A DNA stretch of 33,593 nucleotides from Brachionus plicatilis (lineage: Eukaryota > Rotifera > Eurotatoria > Ploima > Brachionidae): NCBI GenBank assembly GCA_010279815.1, contig QEOQ01000460.1, positions 28,315-61,907 of the forward strand. Direction: 5' to 3'. Of this stretch, positions 10,801-23,735 are shown piece by piece. The notes beneath the pieces were generated by a model. The model searched no databases, had not been told where the DNA came from, and saw nothing but the letters and a program-made list of their open reading frames with translations. Both the position numbers and the translations under genes were made by a program. Each line of letters begins with the position of its first letter. Positions within the stretch are counted from its first letter, which is position 1.

Positions 10801-13800
10801 ATTAATTAAATTACTTTTTTCCACTTCTGGTTTTAGTCTCTTATTTTTAATAAGTATTTTTCGCTTGAACAAATTCGGAGATGGCAGCGGATATCCTGGC
10901 TCTACCGGGAATCCGTCCAGAGTTTTGGTTAGAAGAAGTGTCCCAAGAATTTTTTCACAATGACGGGCAAGTCGTTCTTGCTGCTTTTTGCTGCAATGGT
11001 TTTCAAATGAGAGTATCACCGGAAAGTCACTAGTAACGAAAGCTGTTTCAGCTATCGCTTCTATGACGTCTTTGAATAGAATGTCTGTACACAGAGCCAT
11101 ACCATGGGTTATAATGGGCTCTTGGTCTTCTTGGCCGTCCCAGCAATCCAGCTCAATGCATCGGCAGCCCGCTAACAGAACGCGCCGATACATTTCGACG
11201 GAAGATTTGCCGCCAAATTGACGACCGGTCAAATAAGTGTTGTGAGAAGAGTTGATGAAGTAATGGCACAGTGGCTGGTCCATGTCTTGGTACACATCCA
11301 ATCTGTCTAAAAATACTGGCGCATTATCATCAGACATTAGAAAATTATAAAAGCCTGTTATAGTCAGACGTTCTTTTTCCCTATTTTCTTCGTTTGGTTC
11401 ATACGATTTGATCAATCGTAGAATACTGTTCCGATCATAGTAAGGAAATATAATCTCATTTAGGCGAGGATCCCGTTGAAACTTAAAAAATTTGTATGTT
11501 TATTTAAAATAATTTTTTTTGACTCAATTAATACCTCATTTGCAAAGTCAATTAGTTGAGGTACGGTCAAATATGATTGTCCATTGGAACTTAAAGAAAA
11601 ATTTAGTCAGTTTAAAAATAAAATTGTGTTCTAATAGTATATTCAGCTTTAAAAACTAAAAAAAAATTAATTTTTCAGTGACAGTAAATCCAAATATTTT
11701 AATAACCTTAAATACAACTTGAAGAATGGAGATAAAAAATTTTATTGTACCATAAACAAAAACAAAACCAAAGATTAAAGAATTATTTGTTACGATTTTT
11801 TTCACGAAATTGATCAATATTTATTTTGACAGTGTTTAGCTTTAAACCATTTTAAAGCTTTGGCAAATATTTTTTTTCTCAATTTTTTTTTCTCCTTGGA
11901 GCTAGTGTCCCTAATTTAATTTAAATGCTTGTTCAAATGTTTCAAATAAATTACTTAACAATTAAGTTTTTTAATAATTAAAGTATTGAAAAAAAATGTA
12001 AAAAAACAAAATATTTTTATATTTTTACTAAAAATTAATAAATGAACTTTTAATCAGTCTTTTAAAAAAGAACTTTTTTGATTAAGATTACAATTAAATT
12101 TATTTTAAATTTTTTGATGACTTTTAATTATATTTTTTAATCAAATCGCTGTAAAAATACAATACTGAGCGAGTATATTATTTATTTTTTATTTAGAAAA
12201 ATTGACTGAAGTTAATACATTTTTAATAAAACAATAGCTTAAATCAAAAAAAATTTCTTTAAAAATTTTTTTTCCTTTTTGGAATGGATTTTGAGTAAAA
12301 AAGTCAATTGTACAATGTCAAATTTTAAGTAAGATAGGAATGAAACAAAAACAATGGAAGTGATAATTGACTTAATGAAAGTTAATTGGAAAAAAAAATA
12401 TAAAGTTATCTTTTAGAAACTTTGTATAAATTTTTAAAAAAATAAAGTTTTTAATTATGATTCCTTTAATTAAGATTTATCTCAAATATTGAGAATAAAT
12501 GTTTATGCGTGATGATTAATCGAACTCCTGGTAGCCTTATTGCAGCGTTCAATCAGCGTTCTTAAATATAAATCAAACATATATCTTAAAGAAAAACAAT
12601 CAAGGATTTCAAGAGAAACTAAGCGATGTTTTCCCATTTTTATCGACTTATTATTGTTAAAATAAATAAAAAGAATTAAAATATTATCACAAAATTTGAT
12701 GAAAAATGGCAAATTCTTTAGCCAATACTATGAAACCTTATTATCTTACTCTTTTTTAAAATTTACTTTTGCTTTTTATTTTTTCTAACTGTTTTATTTA
12801 AATTTTATGTCAATGTTTTTAAAACTAATAAAAATTACAAAAATTGATACAATAAGATAATTAAAAATCTCTTAAAAAATAGCAAACTGAAATTATCATC
12901 TTCTAAAGAAAATCATTCTTTGTTTTATATAAATTTGCATCAAAGTTGACTGTTAACTTTAAGTAAAACTTTTTTTTTGGATTTTTTTAATTTTAAAAAA
13001 GTATTTATAATTACATTTCTCTAAAAAGATCTTCTATGTCGGTTCTTGGACATATTTTATGGTAGAGTTCAATAAATTTTTCGAACGTAAAATCATCAAC
13101 ATTAATAGCATCATTCTAGAGAAAATAAAAATTATGAAACTTAAATTTTTTTTTTGCAATCACACTTTTCCGGATTGAAAACCGAGTTCTTTTAAGCATT
13201 GAAAAATTATCCGCTCATTTTTGCCAGAGGCAAACGTTCTGGTTATGCTTCGCACTGGTATTTTTCTTTCCCCATTTAACTGAAGTCGAATCTTCATCCA
13301 ACTTAAAAGAAAATTTTTTCAAAATATTTAAGATTATAGAATTTTTTTCAATTTAAAAAAAATTTTAACTTTCACTCACTGTTTTATTAGACTCGACATT
13401 GGACAAAGGTTTTTCGATTTATGATTAAAGCAGATTTTTTGTAAAGCTTCAATCCATTCCTGAAAAAAAAAATTGTATTTTTGCTCTGTTGATTAATTTA
13501 ATGTCTGATCGATCGTACTCTTGTTCCTTTATCACTGGAGCCAGTAATCACCAAATTGGATATGTTGACTAGATCTAGACCACTTGATATAATTATGGTC
13601 CGTTGGTCTATATTGCCCCAACCGTTGGTCAAAGCTTTATCGGAAAGTTTATTTAACAAATTTTGGTCCTGTTTAAAACAAAAATTTTTCATTTTTTATT
13701 TCAATAAAAAAAGAAAAAAATGGTCTTAATTTACATTTGGTTGTCGGCCAGTTCTAATGTCGCATACATGAGTCAATTCGAGAACTTGGCCATCCTTAAA

Positions 13801-14216
13801 TAGTTCAAAAATTAAGATTTAAATTTTCAATAAAAAAAAAATTAGAAATAATTAAAAGTCGTCTTAATTTAAGATAGTAGGAAGTAAAATAAATTGATTG
13901 AAAAATTATGTGTAAAATTAATGATTATTTTTAAATGAAAAAAAAGACAAGTGTCAGCTTGTCCAAGCAAATTTGGCCCCTAGTGTCTCGTGCTTACTTT
14001 TCCGTCTGGCTGCCAGTAAAGAAAGAATCCGTATTCATCCACGCGAAACAGAACATTTTCCTCGAGCAACCCGGTTTCCTTAAATTAAAAAAGTGCAACT
14101 GCTGTGCATTTGTCTGATCAAAATTTGTTTACTTCTTCCCAACGATCATACAATTCACCTTTGAGCAATCGATTAGGCACGTTCGGGCGCCAATTGAACT
14201 CATATGGTTTTGACAT
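4821..14216 (-). CDS. PLCB4: phospholipase C beta 4 (norpA class)
   Basis: Gq-activated phosphoinositide phospholipase: splits PIP2 into IP3 and diacylglycerol at the plasma membrane. Sixteen exons join in phase: 14216-14133, 14078-13998, 13794-13735, 13668-13519, 13459-13380, 13301-13166, 13115-13015, 11589-11535, 11481-10815, 10764-10332, 10279-10207, 7604-7398, 7336-6476, 6418-6243, 5190-4944 and 4892-4821. The product is 1160 residues (human PLCB4 about 1175). Order: PH domain (start MSKPYEFNW), EF hands (from ~150), X domain with [16 protein letters not shown] and ELDCWDG...ITHG (catalytic His near 329 and 375), acidic linker, Y domain ([27 protein letters not shown]), C2 ([17 protein letters not shown]), then the charged C-terminal coiled coil that binds Gq. 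The class is set by [17 protein letters not shown] and MSKPYEFNW. It ends in -YLCI. Exon 1 has A at -3. Last exon is the least certain join. Confidence 0.96.
6110..6139 (-). other. candidate 30-nt cassette microexon of PLCB4
   Basis: Inside the intron between exons 14 and 15 is a GC-richer stretch bounded by TATAG on one side and the donor GTAAAAAC on the other. Exon 14 ends in phase 2, and this piece enters and leaves in phase 2, so inclusion would add ten residues, [10 protein letters not shown], without changing the frame. Skipping gives exactly the vertebrate PLCB4 spacing (36 residues from the conserved Cys to the QA[RK] of the coiled coil). A second AG five bases upstream (CACAG) would give an immediate stop. 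The insert carries RRRS, a basophilic (PKA-type) phosphorylation consensus. Predicted only. Confidence 0.5.
7605..10206. other. largest PLCB4 intron (2.6 kb)
   Basis: Lies between exons 11 and 12. Most is AT-rich filler. It holds the decayed LINE tail at 9242-9586 and perhaps a further RT-like scrap at 9055-9135, on the strand opposite to PLCB4. One of three GAATGGACACT occurrences in the window lies here at about 7795. Confidence 0.6.
9242..9586 (+). pseudogene. degenerate C-terminal tail of a LINE reverse transcriptase
   Basis: Read in one frame, 345 bases give the arrangement typical of the tail of non-LTR ORF2 proteins: [13 protein letters not shown], then a linker, [11 protein letters not shown], an acidic helix, and [15 protein letters not shown]. 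The frame is broken by four in-frame stops (two close together after KLVKQK, one after GHVL, one after TFYK). A weaker match, [19 protein letters not shown], in a different frame at about 9061-9117, may be the preceding RT region after an indel. It is an inactive fossil within a PLCB4 intron. The clade is not assigned. Confidence 0.75.
11590..13014. other. PLCB4 intron between exons 7 and 8 (1.4 kb)
   Basis: AT-rich except 12503-12640, where the minus strand has a 69-codon frame with more even base use ([23 protein letters not shown]). Equal spacing of the flanking exons with vertebrate PLCB4 leaves no room for it in the main transcript, and no good splice sites frame it. Its nature is unknown; a transposon scrap is possible. 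Confidence 0.4.
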
Positions 14217-15068
14217 TGTCTAATTTGTACAATCAAAACTAGTTGATTAGTTGACTTGCAGCATCTAGTCGTTCGCTCAGCTTTTGTCTTTGAAGCAAAT
14301 TGTTTGAAATGTTTTTGAACAAGAACAACACAAAAATAATTATTCAGTCGAAGAGTGCTTGCGCTGCAAATTATGCTGATTGCAATTAATCATTAAAACT
14401 AGATAGAATAGTAGAGAAGTCTTCACTTTTTTTGAATTTATTTACAAATAAAAATTATTCTAATTTGATTAATCTCTATTCTAAACAAAAATAAAAATAA
14501 AAAAAGAAAAACAATTGAACAAATATTTTATTAAACCAAGTGAAATGGACAAATATTGATCTAGCTTAAAGAGCTTGCCTTCAAACTGTTTTCTAATTTG
14601 ACTGCATTTTTTTCAAACTAAATAGGAATAATAAATTTCAATTAATTATTAAATATTTCAATGGAAAAATCTATGAAAATAATAATATTATTATGAAGCT
14701 TGATATTGATTTTTGGTGAACAAAAATAGTAAAACACAAGGTTTCTCTAGATTGAAATTATCATCACCATACACTAAAATGCACATAACTGACAAGTTAT
14801 TTAGCGATTTTCGATAGTTGAATGCAACTAGCATTTAGAAATTGGCTTATCATTGTTTTGCCATAAATCATAATTCTCATATCGCATCGATTAGCATACA
14901 AACAAATGAGAAAAAAAACTTGAGCATTGATATTTATTGATTATTATTATTATTATTATTATTAGATAGATAAGATAAGTCTTGGATAAAAGCGTACTTA
15001 ATTTGCAAGAATTTATAATTTCCTATGGAATTTCAATAAAACAAGCCACTTTGATTTCTTAAACTTAT
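14217..15068. other. 5' flank of PLCB4 and 3' end of the next minus-strand gene
   Basis: No coding signal seen. It should include the PLCB4 promoter and 5' UTR (immediately 5' of 14216) and the 3' region of the gene ending at 15090. Contains an (ATT)n microsatellite at 14941-14964. Confidence 0.4.
14941..14964 (+). repeat. (ATT)n microsatellite
   Basis: Eight uninterrupted TTA/ATT units, followed by short GATA repeats. Confidence 0.9.
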
Positions 15069-15074
15069 TTTATT
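15069..15074 (-). terminator. poly(A) signal for the 15090-15289 exon
   Basis: AATAAA on the minus strand, 15 bases after the stop codon at 15090-15092. It supports that exon being a terminal one. Confidence 0.45.
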
Positions 15075-15089
15075 AATAATCTAAATTAA

Positions 15090-15289
15090 TTATTTCTTGA
15101 AATTTTTCTCTTCTTTCTCTCTCTCTCTTTCTCTCATTTTTTCTCGTTCTGCTGCAATTATTTGATCATAATTTATTTCGCTGTGAGTCTTGCGTTCCAT
15201 TAAATCAGCACGAGGAAGAATTAAGTAAACTGCTACCTTTCGCCGCACATCATCCTGCAGATTGCACAATAGGAGCGAAAAGTTGGTTC
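15090..15289 (-). CDS. last exon of an unidentified gene (partial)
   Basis: I do not recognise this gene. After an acceptor ATTTAG, 200 bases read as 65 codons plus TAA. They begin with two bases of a split codon, then TNFSLLLCNLQDDVRRKVAV, YLILPRADLMERKTH, SEINYDQIIAAEREKM and a charged end (REREREKEEKNFKK). Base use is much less AT-rich than the flanks, and third positions vary as in real coding sequence. The first part, with its DDVRRKVA helix, could be a HEAT-like repeat; that is a guess. The end is partly a GA-rich microsatellite, so its low complexity says little. No upstream exon could be found between 15290 and 20344, though one must exist. An AATAAA follows the stop. The alternative, a donor at CGAAAG|GTAGCA inside the exon, is less likely because the frame stays open for 48 more codons. 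Confidence 0.55.
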
Positions 15290-18200
15290 CTAAATCTTGA
15301 GCAAATTATTTCTCTCAATTCACAAATGCTTTTGCTCTAGCTAAACTATTATTTAGCATGCTGATTTAGTTAAGCTCAGTCTTGCTTAAACTAATCCGAG
15401 CACCTGGAATTAATGTGCTATTTAGCTTTTTGGAATTCTAATAATCTTTGCTTAATAAATAAAATTGATCAATTTTTTGCTGACTACTAGTCTTAATTAA
15501 ATAATTTTTTTCAAAATCCTAATCAATTTATTGGAAAACTTAACTTTTTTTTTAAATTTAAACTGCCTTATTTATGTCTGTATTTTGAAATTTTCGAGTT
15601 AATTTTAAAAGTTGAAAAATAACTCTTAAAAAAAGTGTCTATAAATAATGTGATCAGCCCATCTGTATTTGATTTATCAAATTTAATTTAGATGCCAATA
15701 TTGAACTTAATGAATTTTTATAAATTTCTAACTTATTTTCTTTGTGAGATAATGGCAGATCTAACAGCTGAATTTTAAAAATTGCTTCAGTTGAAAAGAA
15801 TAAACAAAATTCGATTAGATTATTCCAACCATTCTTAATTATCTAAAATGAAAATATTTTATGAAATTTAAAGGTTTTGTCTATGTGGAAAAATGTTTAT
15901 TCTTTTAGCGGAAATTAATTTCTCTAAAACATTTTATTTGATAAATATTATTCAGTTACTAACTAAAAACTCAATTAACTTGATTATTAAAAAATAAGTG
16001 AAAAGAAGTCACTTGTTTGAATAATGCGCCCCTTAAATAATAAAATAAGCCACATAGTTTGCATTACATTTTTTAAATCTTTGTAGCATTTATTTTTTAT
16101 TAATTTTTGAGATTCTCATATGATTTACACGACTCATAAAATATTTTTTTCTATTTTTTGCAATAACATACTTCCAGGCAACGAAATATCAACAATTCTC
16201 AAAACGGAAATAAATCTTAAATTAATCCGGTTATATATAAAATTTTCAGCCCTTTTATTTTTTTAAACAAAATTTCAGCAACAACCTTTCATTATGAAAT
16301 TGAAAATTACTAAAAGTATCAGATAGAAAATAATTTTTTCAATAAAAGCTTCAGCTTTGTCAACTAAAAAAGTCAACTGAAAGAACAAAATTCTTTTCAA
16401 ATGTAATTATTTAATTGCGTTGAAGAATATCAAAATAAGCAATTAATGATGATAAAATTTTTAAGATTGACATTTTAATATTTTAAAGCTTGTTAAAACG
16501 ATCGGACCTGTCTATATTTTACATTGAATCCAAAAACTGTTTTTTTTTTCATTGAATAAAAAAACATTATTCTGTTTATTTTTGAACTGATCATAACAAA
16601 ATATTTTATCATTTTGATTTAGTCTAACGATGTCTAAATATTTAAATTAGGTAAAATTTAATTATTTCATATGAATTAATACTTATTATAAAAAAATAAT
16701 TAAATTAATTAAATCTCCAGAAAAGAGCATGCTTTTTTCTAGAAAATACTAATAGGCTATAGTATAAAAGAATCAAACATTTTTTAATCATTTTATTTTA
16801 TCAAAAGACTTAAAAAGCTTTGATTAATAAAATTTGCTCCATTATTTAAATAAATAACAAAAAAATCTTTATAAAATCACTTTCATTAATCAAATAATTA
16901 AATTCAAAAGAAATTTGCTCCATTTAAGACTTAAATAATTAAGGTTACTTTAGATGCATGAAAGTATCATCGTGCATGTCAATCGTTTTATGAGATTTTT
17001 GATGAAAAAAAGATTTTTGTGGCTTGAAAAACTTTGTTTTATTCAACGATTCGATAAAAGCTTAAATTCATTCATTTAAAAAAACAATCAATCAATTTCA
17101 ATAGAAGATTTATCGACTTTAATATATATATTTTATATTTATATATATATGTATATATTTGAATGCTTAATTTATTTCATAGCTAAGTTCTTATTTTTTT
17201 TTACTTTCTATCAATATTATTTTGAAATCAAACTAATAATTTTTTCTTTCTTTAAATTGCTTTGGATATAAGATTATGATGCATACCACATTCTATTAGG
17301 TGGAATTACTGACATTCTATTAGCTTAAGACTTATTAAAGCTTTTACCGATATTTATGAAAGATCTATTAATCTTCTAAAATTTCAGATTTTTTAAGATA
17401 GTATCAAGAAAAAAAGCAATTTAAAATTAAATATTATTTTGCTTGAAATGCGTCAATATTCGGATATTTTATAAAACTTTTCATTTCTAGACAGAAAATT
17501 AAAAAGGAGCTGAAGGATAATTTTTGTTATTTATGTAATCTGTCAAAAATAGCTCACATCATCTTATAAAAACAAAAGCTTCCTAATGTCCAAAAAAATG
17601 AACATCTGTTAAATGCTTTTTATTTCAGAAATATTAAGAAAAAAAATTGAAAAATGTTAAAAATATTGATTTATCTTTAACCAATACTAGGTAAATGTTA
17701 ATATCGATAAATTTTAAATTTTGATAAAAAAATTGATTGAATGGCAAATTTAAAATATGCTATGAACTAAGTCAGCTTCATTATTAAGAAAAATGAGCCG
17801 TATTTAAAAATAATTATCTAAAACCGAGTTTTTACAATATCTTATTTTTTTAAATAAAAATTTATACCACTTATCTTAAAATTTTTTTTGAAATACACTC
17901 AGAACTTTTGATTGAAATTTAGGATGCAATTCTATATTTTTCTAAGTCATTTTAGATTATATTTCAAGAATGATGTTTTTCCAAATGGTATTATGGATTT
18001 TTTTTTGAAATAAAATTGATTATTTAAATTAAAAAAAGCACGAAATAATCAATCTTGTTTAAATTATTTCCCAGAGGAATCTTTTAAATTGAAACTATTC
18101 AAGTATAAAAATAATGGTGTTTTTTAAGTTATTTAACCAAATTTTCTTTAAAATATAGCAGCAAAAATTTTTGGTCTAAATTTTTCAGTTCATGTAGATT

Positions 18201-20344
18201 GACATATTTTGTATTTTTGAAAAAACAAAGAATAAATAGTTTAAGAACTAGAATTGAATATTCTCTCTCTAGCGACTAAAAGATTGCTAAAGATCCGGAG
18301 GGAACACTCGAAGTTCCATTAAAAACAAACTAATTGCGTCATGTTTTTATTTAAAATTACTCTTATTATTTATCTAAATTTTTAGAAAAATGATTTTATA
18401 AAATTAAAAAAATTGACAATTATTCTAATATTTTTTTTAATTTTTTCGGCTAGATAGTCTAATAGATTATCTGCTAAATTTATTTTCTATTTATCTAATT
18501 TTTCGAATTATTTAAAAGTAAAGCATGATGTTTTAAAATTACCATAATTTGGTTTGATTGGATGTATTTTTATAAAATTACAAAATTTCAATACCTTACC
18601 TTAGCTTAACATTGATACTAATAAAAATAATAAATAATTAGATAGTGTTTACCCTTGGATTATCGATGTATTTTGCTTTTTTTTTAAAAACTAACTCTTT
18701 GTCTAAAATTCTAAAAAAATAAACTATATAATTCCCAAATATCAGAGTGTAAATATTACTAGTAATATTATTAGTAAATATTAATAATTCGAATTATTAT
18801 TAGACTTTTTTAAGAATATCTTGCCTGAAAAAATTAAATTTTCAAAAAAGACTCAAAACACCGATAGAGTTTTTTTAAAGATAAATCAGAATCGACCGTC
18901 AAAATTGTTAAAATAAATGAATTATTTAATCAATTATATTTATAGATTTGAATTTTTGTAATCTAAAATTGATTTGCTCCCAAACTTAAGCCAAAATTTG
19001 CTTTTTGCCAAAAATTCAATAGATTAACAGCTATGTCACGAAATTGAGATAAAAAAAGCTAAAATAAAAAAGAGATATCAGGATCAAAAAGTACTGAAAT
19101 TTTCTAAAAAAATGATTTATTAATTCTACAATGATGCAATTTTTTTCATGCATTGAGTTAAAAATTATTAAATTTTTAATTGATTTTTTTTCAATTTGAT
19201 TTTTATTTTAATAGCAGCTTTATAATTATTTATGCCTAATTGTTTATAATAAGAAAACTTTTTTCATTTGTCGTCAGTTTACCAGAGTTTGACTTAATCA
19301 TTTATCCAAAGCTAATTAGTTTTAAATTAATAAAAGATAAACGCTTAAGTTAATAGACATTTGTGAATAATTTATTCAATATGAGTTTAAATTTAATTTT
19401 GAAAAATGCAAATTTTATGGCTTTAAGGATTATTAAAACGAGCATTCGAATACAGTATTAATAATTAATTTGCATTAAATATTATTTAGCTGGGTTTCAC
19501 TCGTATAATTTTTTTTGGAAAAAAAAATCATTGAATTAAGCTTAATTCTGATGAAATATTATTATTTTATAAAATATTATTTTTCTTCTGCGTAAAAAAC
19601 GAATAAAGATTAAATTTATCATATAAGAAAAATAATAATAATTCAAATAAATGAATAAAGGATTTGAAAAAAATTGAAATCAGCATTTTGCATTAAGATA
19701 TCTTTTGAGTTTATATTTTTCGAAATTTTCTATTGATCTTTTAGTAAAAAGGTTAATTGGAATAATAAATTTGGATTTTTAAAATAATGCCATTATCAAT
19801 TGAAAATAATGTCAAATTTAAAAATAAAAAGCCATCAAAACTCTAAAGAAGTGATTAATAAACATGACGCTGCTTTAATAAAGCTTATTTCGAGGCCTCG
19901 AGTATTAAGCTTTTGAATCATAGTGCTTTTTTAGTTTTTCATATAAATTTTCATGACTTGATTTTAAATTTAAATTCTAAGCTTTAATGCAAAATGCAGA
20001 ATTAAAAAATTAAATTTAAATAAACTATTTTTAAAGCATCAAAATAAATAATTCGCTTACCTTTAAAATATATTTTTTCACTAATTTACAAATTAAAAGC
20101 AAATAATAAAAAAACAAAAATTTTATTCAAACTTAGGATAATTATTGCGAAATTAAACCAAATTTAATTTTCAATCGATCTATTGTTTTTTAACTTTTAT
20201 GGTCCAAAATTTAGATTGAAGTTCATTTATCTATAATCAACAGATCATAGTTTAAAAAATGGCTTAATCGGTACAATCATTGTCTGAATTGGAATTAAAA
20301 AATTGTTTTAATTATTATTAAAGATTCTTTATTTAAACATTTAT
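15290..20344. other. 5-kb AT-rich stretch with no gene recognised
   Basis: Nothing defensible as an exon on either strand. It may be the intron upstream of the 15090-15289 exon plus intergenic DNA. Noted inside: an AT dinucleotide run at about 17120-17158; a less AT-rich patch at 18268-18325 with splice-like flanks but only short frames; short palindromes at about 18750-18800; and the 10-base palindrome CGAGGCCTCG at 19891-19900 nested in AAGCTTA/TTAAGCTT. Confidence 0.5.
20328..20333 (-). terminator. poly(A) signal of PIGW
   Basis: AATAAA on the minus strand, 11 bases after the PIGW stop. Another overlaps the stop codon region (20340-20345). Confidence 0.45.
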
Positions 20345-23300
20345 TCATAAAACTTTAGAATAAGACCTTTTGAAGATATTGACATTTTTACCAGCAAAGT
20401 ATGATGCATAAGCCAACAAGCTATATATAAATGAATTTAAGCACAAACAAAAAAAAGCTTTATATAGAGAAAATAAATGCAAATTTAAAAAAATATTCAG
20501 AATTCCGGTAAAATAATTTGAAATCATGAAAATCATTAAACCAGTGAATCTTGAATCGGTAATAATTGATAAAGAATTAAATTGATCGATTAAGCCTTCT
20601 AAGCAATCAAACCCTCTCCAATTTCTTTTTCTTAACCATTTTTTCAGCACGTTCACAAAGACAACATTGATAAGTAGGAACATAGACCAAATAAATGTGC
20701 CTTGAAGGAGCTTTAAAAAAAATTTTATTTTTGTTAACTTTAAAATAAAATTTTATAAGTCATAATAAAAATTTTATGCTATTTAGAAAACAATTTGCAC
20801 GAATAAATCCATTGGAATTTTAGAAATAAGAAAATTTCATTGTGTATCGATTTTTGAAAAAAAAGAAATTTTTTTAATAGCTTTAATAGCTATTATAATT
20901 TTTCTTAATAGAAAATAAAAAATCTGCATCGAATTTCAATTTGATAGATAGACAAATAAATCATAGAAGCTACGTTTTTGACTGATTAATAAAAGAATTT
21001 AAATAAACATTTATTCAAATTAAAAAATTCTAATAAAATAGTTTAATCGGAGAAGAAAGAATTTTTGAATTCATCATAATCTAAAAAAATTCTTTTTTTT
21101 TTTCAAATAATTATTTTCACCAGGATCATTAAACAAATTGTTGCATTTTAAATTTTCCTGAAAACTTCCTCTTTTCATTTAGTTAAAGCTCATTAAAAGA
21201 ATTGAGTTCGGCAATTAAAAATCCCAATAAAGCTTTATTCAATAATTTAAAATTTGAAATAAAAAACTCAAGAAAATAAAACTTTTCACAAAAAAAATCG
21301 ATTTTTTATTCTTCAGAACTTACTTTTTTAGTTCAATTAATTGAGGAAATAAAAGTGTTTAAATAATTCGTCCAATTTCTTTTTAATTTTCAAAAACAGT
21401 AATTAAATTGACTAAATCATTTATAAATTGGTTATACTTGATTTAAAATGTATAACTTGAAAATAAACGTAAAATCCAAAGGTTTGATTATTAAGTAAAT
21501 AACTTAGTAAATGTCGAAAATATTTAAATTAAAAGAAAAAATCGATAAATCATTAGATGAGGAGATTCATTAAAAAATTTACAAAATGAATGAATCAATT
21601 TTTTCTTTTAAAAACTATTAGTGTTGCCACTGAAATTTTGGAATTAAATGTAAAATCGAAGAGTAAAAAAAATATATAAATTAATAAACAAATAAACACA
21701 ACAATTTGAAAAATAAATTATTTTTTATTGTAAAATAGAAAAGATGTAGATCTTTTTATTTGAGCATGTAATTCTTGAATTCCAGANNNNNNNNNNNNNN
21801 NNNNNNNNNNNNNNNNNNNNNNNNNNNNNNNNNNNNNNNNNNNNNNNNNNNNNNNNNNTAACTTTAATAAAATTTATTTATTCAATTCAAAATTTTAATG
21901 TTTCTAATCGAATCATTGGATTAAGTATCCTAGAACTGTTAACCATTTTAAGTGAAGATCAAATCGAAATAAATAATAATTATAATTTTAATGTTGTAAA
22001 TTATTTAAAAATTTAAAAGTTAATATTAACTTTTAGCTATAATTGAATTATGTTAATAAACCAATGTGTCAATATTGAAATAGTAGAAGACCAAAAGATG
22101 ATTAAGTAAAAATAATTAAAAAGCCTCCTAAGGAATGGATTACCAGTTTAGGTGGAGATTCAATTGACTGTTAATGGATTAAAACACTAATTTTAATTTT
22201 TTGAAGATTGAATAAGCAAAACAACTTAAAATGTATTAAAAAATTAATTCAATTGTACAAGTGATATACGAATTAAAGAAATGTGCCAATATTGATTAAA
22301 TAATGTAAATTTTTACTAAAATAAATAAACTTACAATAAACAAAACAAAAGCAAGGTTACAAATTCTTCTGGATGAATTCTGAACATAATTTCGTGTAAT
22401 TTCAAATGCCAAGTAGTAAAATAAACAGTTGATTATCAGAAACTTTAAACACTTGATGGATCTTTTCATTTCAACATTACTGGAAAAAAAAATTAATTTA
22501 AAAATAAAATCAAATTAAAAATACAATATTAAAAATTAAAAGGTACTTTTTTTCTTTGCGAATTGAATTTATTCTGTGACATAATCCATTTCCGCCAATA
22601 CAAATTGCCAAATATCCAAATGTACTAAACAGATCCTCTTTATTTAACTCGATTACATTCTGTCGTTTTTGAAATATTCTTTAAAGCCAGTTATATAGGA
22701 AAAAAACAATTTATAATATCAGCTTTTAATAACTTTATTTAAATCTATAATAATGAAAATTGCCACTCTAAATGACCAAAAAGAGAACATAAATAAATGA
22801 ATAAATGAAGAAGTTTTTGTGCTTAACACGTTATATAATTTCATTCAAATATGAAACTGCTAAAGCTCTTTTTTAACGAAAAATACAAGAAAAAGGGGAT
22901 AAGTTGTTGTAAGTTAAGATTTACAAAAAACTTAGGTAGGAATGGTATACTAACATACATTAGACACATGTGAATATGATTCTGAATCGTTTCAAAATGA
23001 AACCTAAAATCTAACATATGTGAGGACATTACAGTTTTATTGATACATTTAACAAATACATCCAAAACTCGTTTCTCATCAAAAACAGCTGATATACTAT
23101 GCCAATAGTCATCGAAAGCACATAACATTTAAAAGGACTTTTTTTGGTTATTGATTCACAAATTGTACCTAAAACCTTGTGAAAAAAGTATTTCTTTTTT
23201 CAATCAAAACAAAAAAAAAGGACAAAATTTACTTTTACAGCAAAGATTGTGAAAAAAAAATTCCAATGAAGTCCATATTCTGCAATGTCAACATGATATC

Positions 23301-23735
23301 CCGTAACAAAAACCAAAAATACTCTAACTAATCCGAGAATTAGCAAAATACTTGATTTCTTGATTGTTCTATTTATTTTGAGCAAAAGACTGTGATCAGT
23401 TTGCTTAAAATCGCTTGAATTTTGGATGAAGCGCATGGAATGACTCAAAATAAAATACCCCACGCCAATGTCCATCAACGAAAAACCAAAATAAACTGTC
23501 TTGGCAAATTGAGGCTTGAAAATGCCAAAATCAACAGCAAGAATAGCAACACATGTAATTATTATGGGTGAACTTCGAAAATTGGTCACACTGTTTTTAA
23601 TTTTTTTTGAGACAAGATCAGAAATCGAGTCATTTTCATCAGTTATTGCAATGGGCTCAAGTCTTGTTATCAAGTACCAACAGCACAAAGCTGCACATAA
23701 ACCCTTAAATAATCCACTTTTTAAAACAACTTTAT
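20345..23735 (-). CDS. PIGW: PIG-W/Gwt1, GPI inositol acyltransferase (5' incomplete)
   Basis: Multi-pass ER membrane enzyme that acylates the inositol of the early GPI-anchor intermediate GlcN-PI. Five exons join in phase: 23735-23233, 23175-23033, 22678-22547, 22479-22335 and 20710-20345, giving 428 residues. Family landmarks in order are VAILAVDFGIFKPQFAKT, LMDIGVGYF, ITGY-type VTGYHVDIAEYG, LHWNFFFTIFAVK, LNKEDLFSTFGYLAICIGG, SSRRICNLAFVLF, and a hydrophobic C-terminus with SNYFTGILNIFLNL. The human protein is 504 residues, so about 75 N-terminal residues are missing, including the first membrane segment. The first exon starts with two bases of a split codon after acceptor ATATAG. No convincing upstream exon was found up to 24660. 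The last intron (20711-22334) contains the assembly gap. The substitution of Glu-Asp for the usual Glu-Gly after Asn-Lys/Arg is a minor oddity. Confidence 0.92.
21787..21858. other. assembly gap (72 N)
   Basis: Unknown bases inside the last PIGW intron. Flanking sequence is AT-rich. Sequence could be missing or collapsed here, but the two PIGW exons on either side still join in phase. Confidence 0.99.

Noticed and set aside
18268..18325. Less AT-rich patch with splice-like CTCTCTCTAG
   Set aside because: Only short frames on either strand, and no partner exon.
19891..19900. CGAGGCCTCG palindrome
   Set aside because: Striking in this composition but single, short and without context.
22841..23128. 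95-codon open frame on the minus strand
   Set aside because: It overlaps the PIGW exon 23175-23033 in the wrong frame and otherwise lies in intron; the family match is in the other frame.
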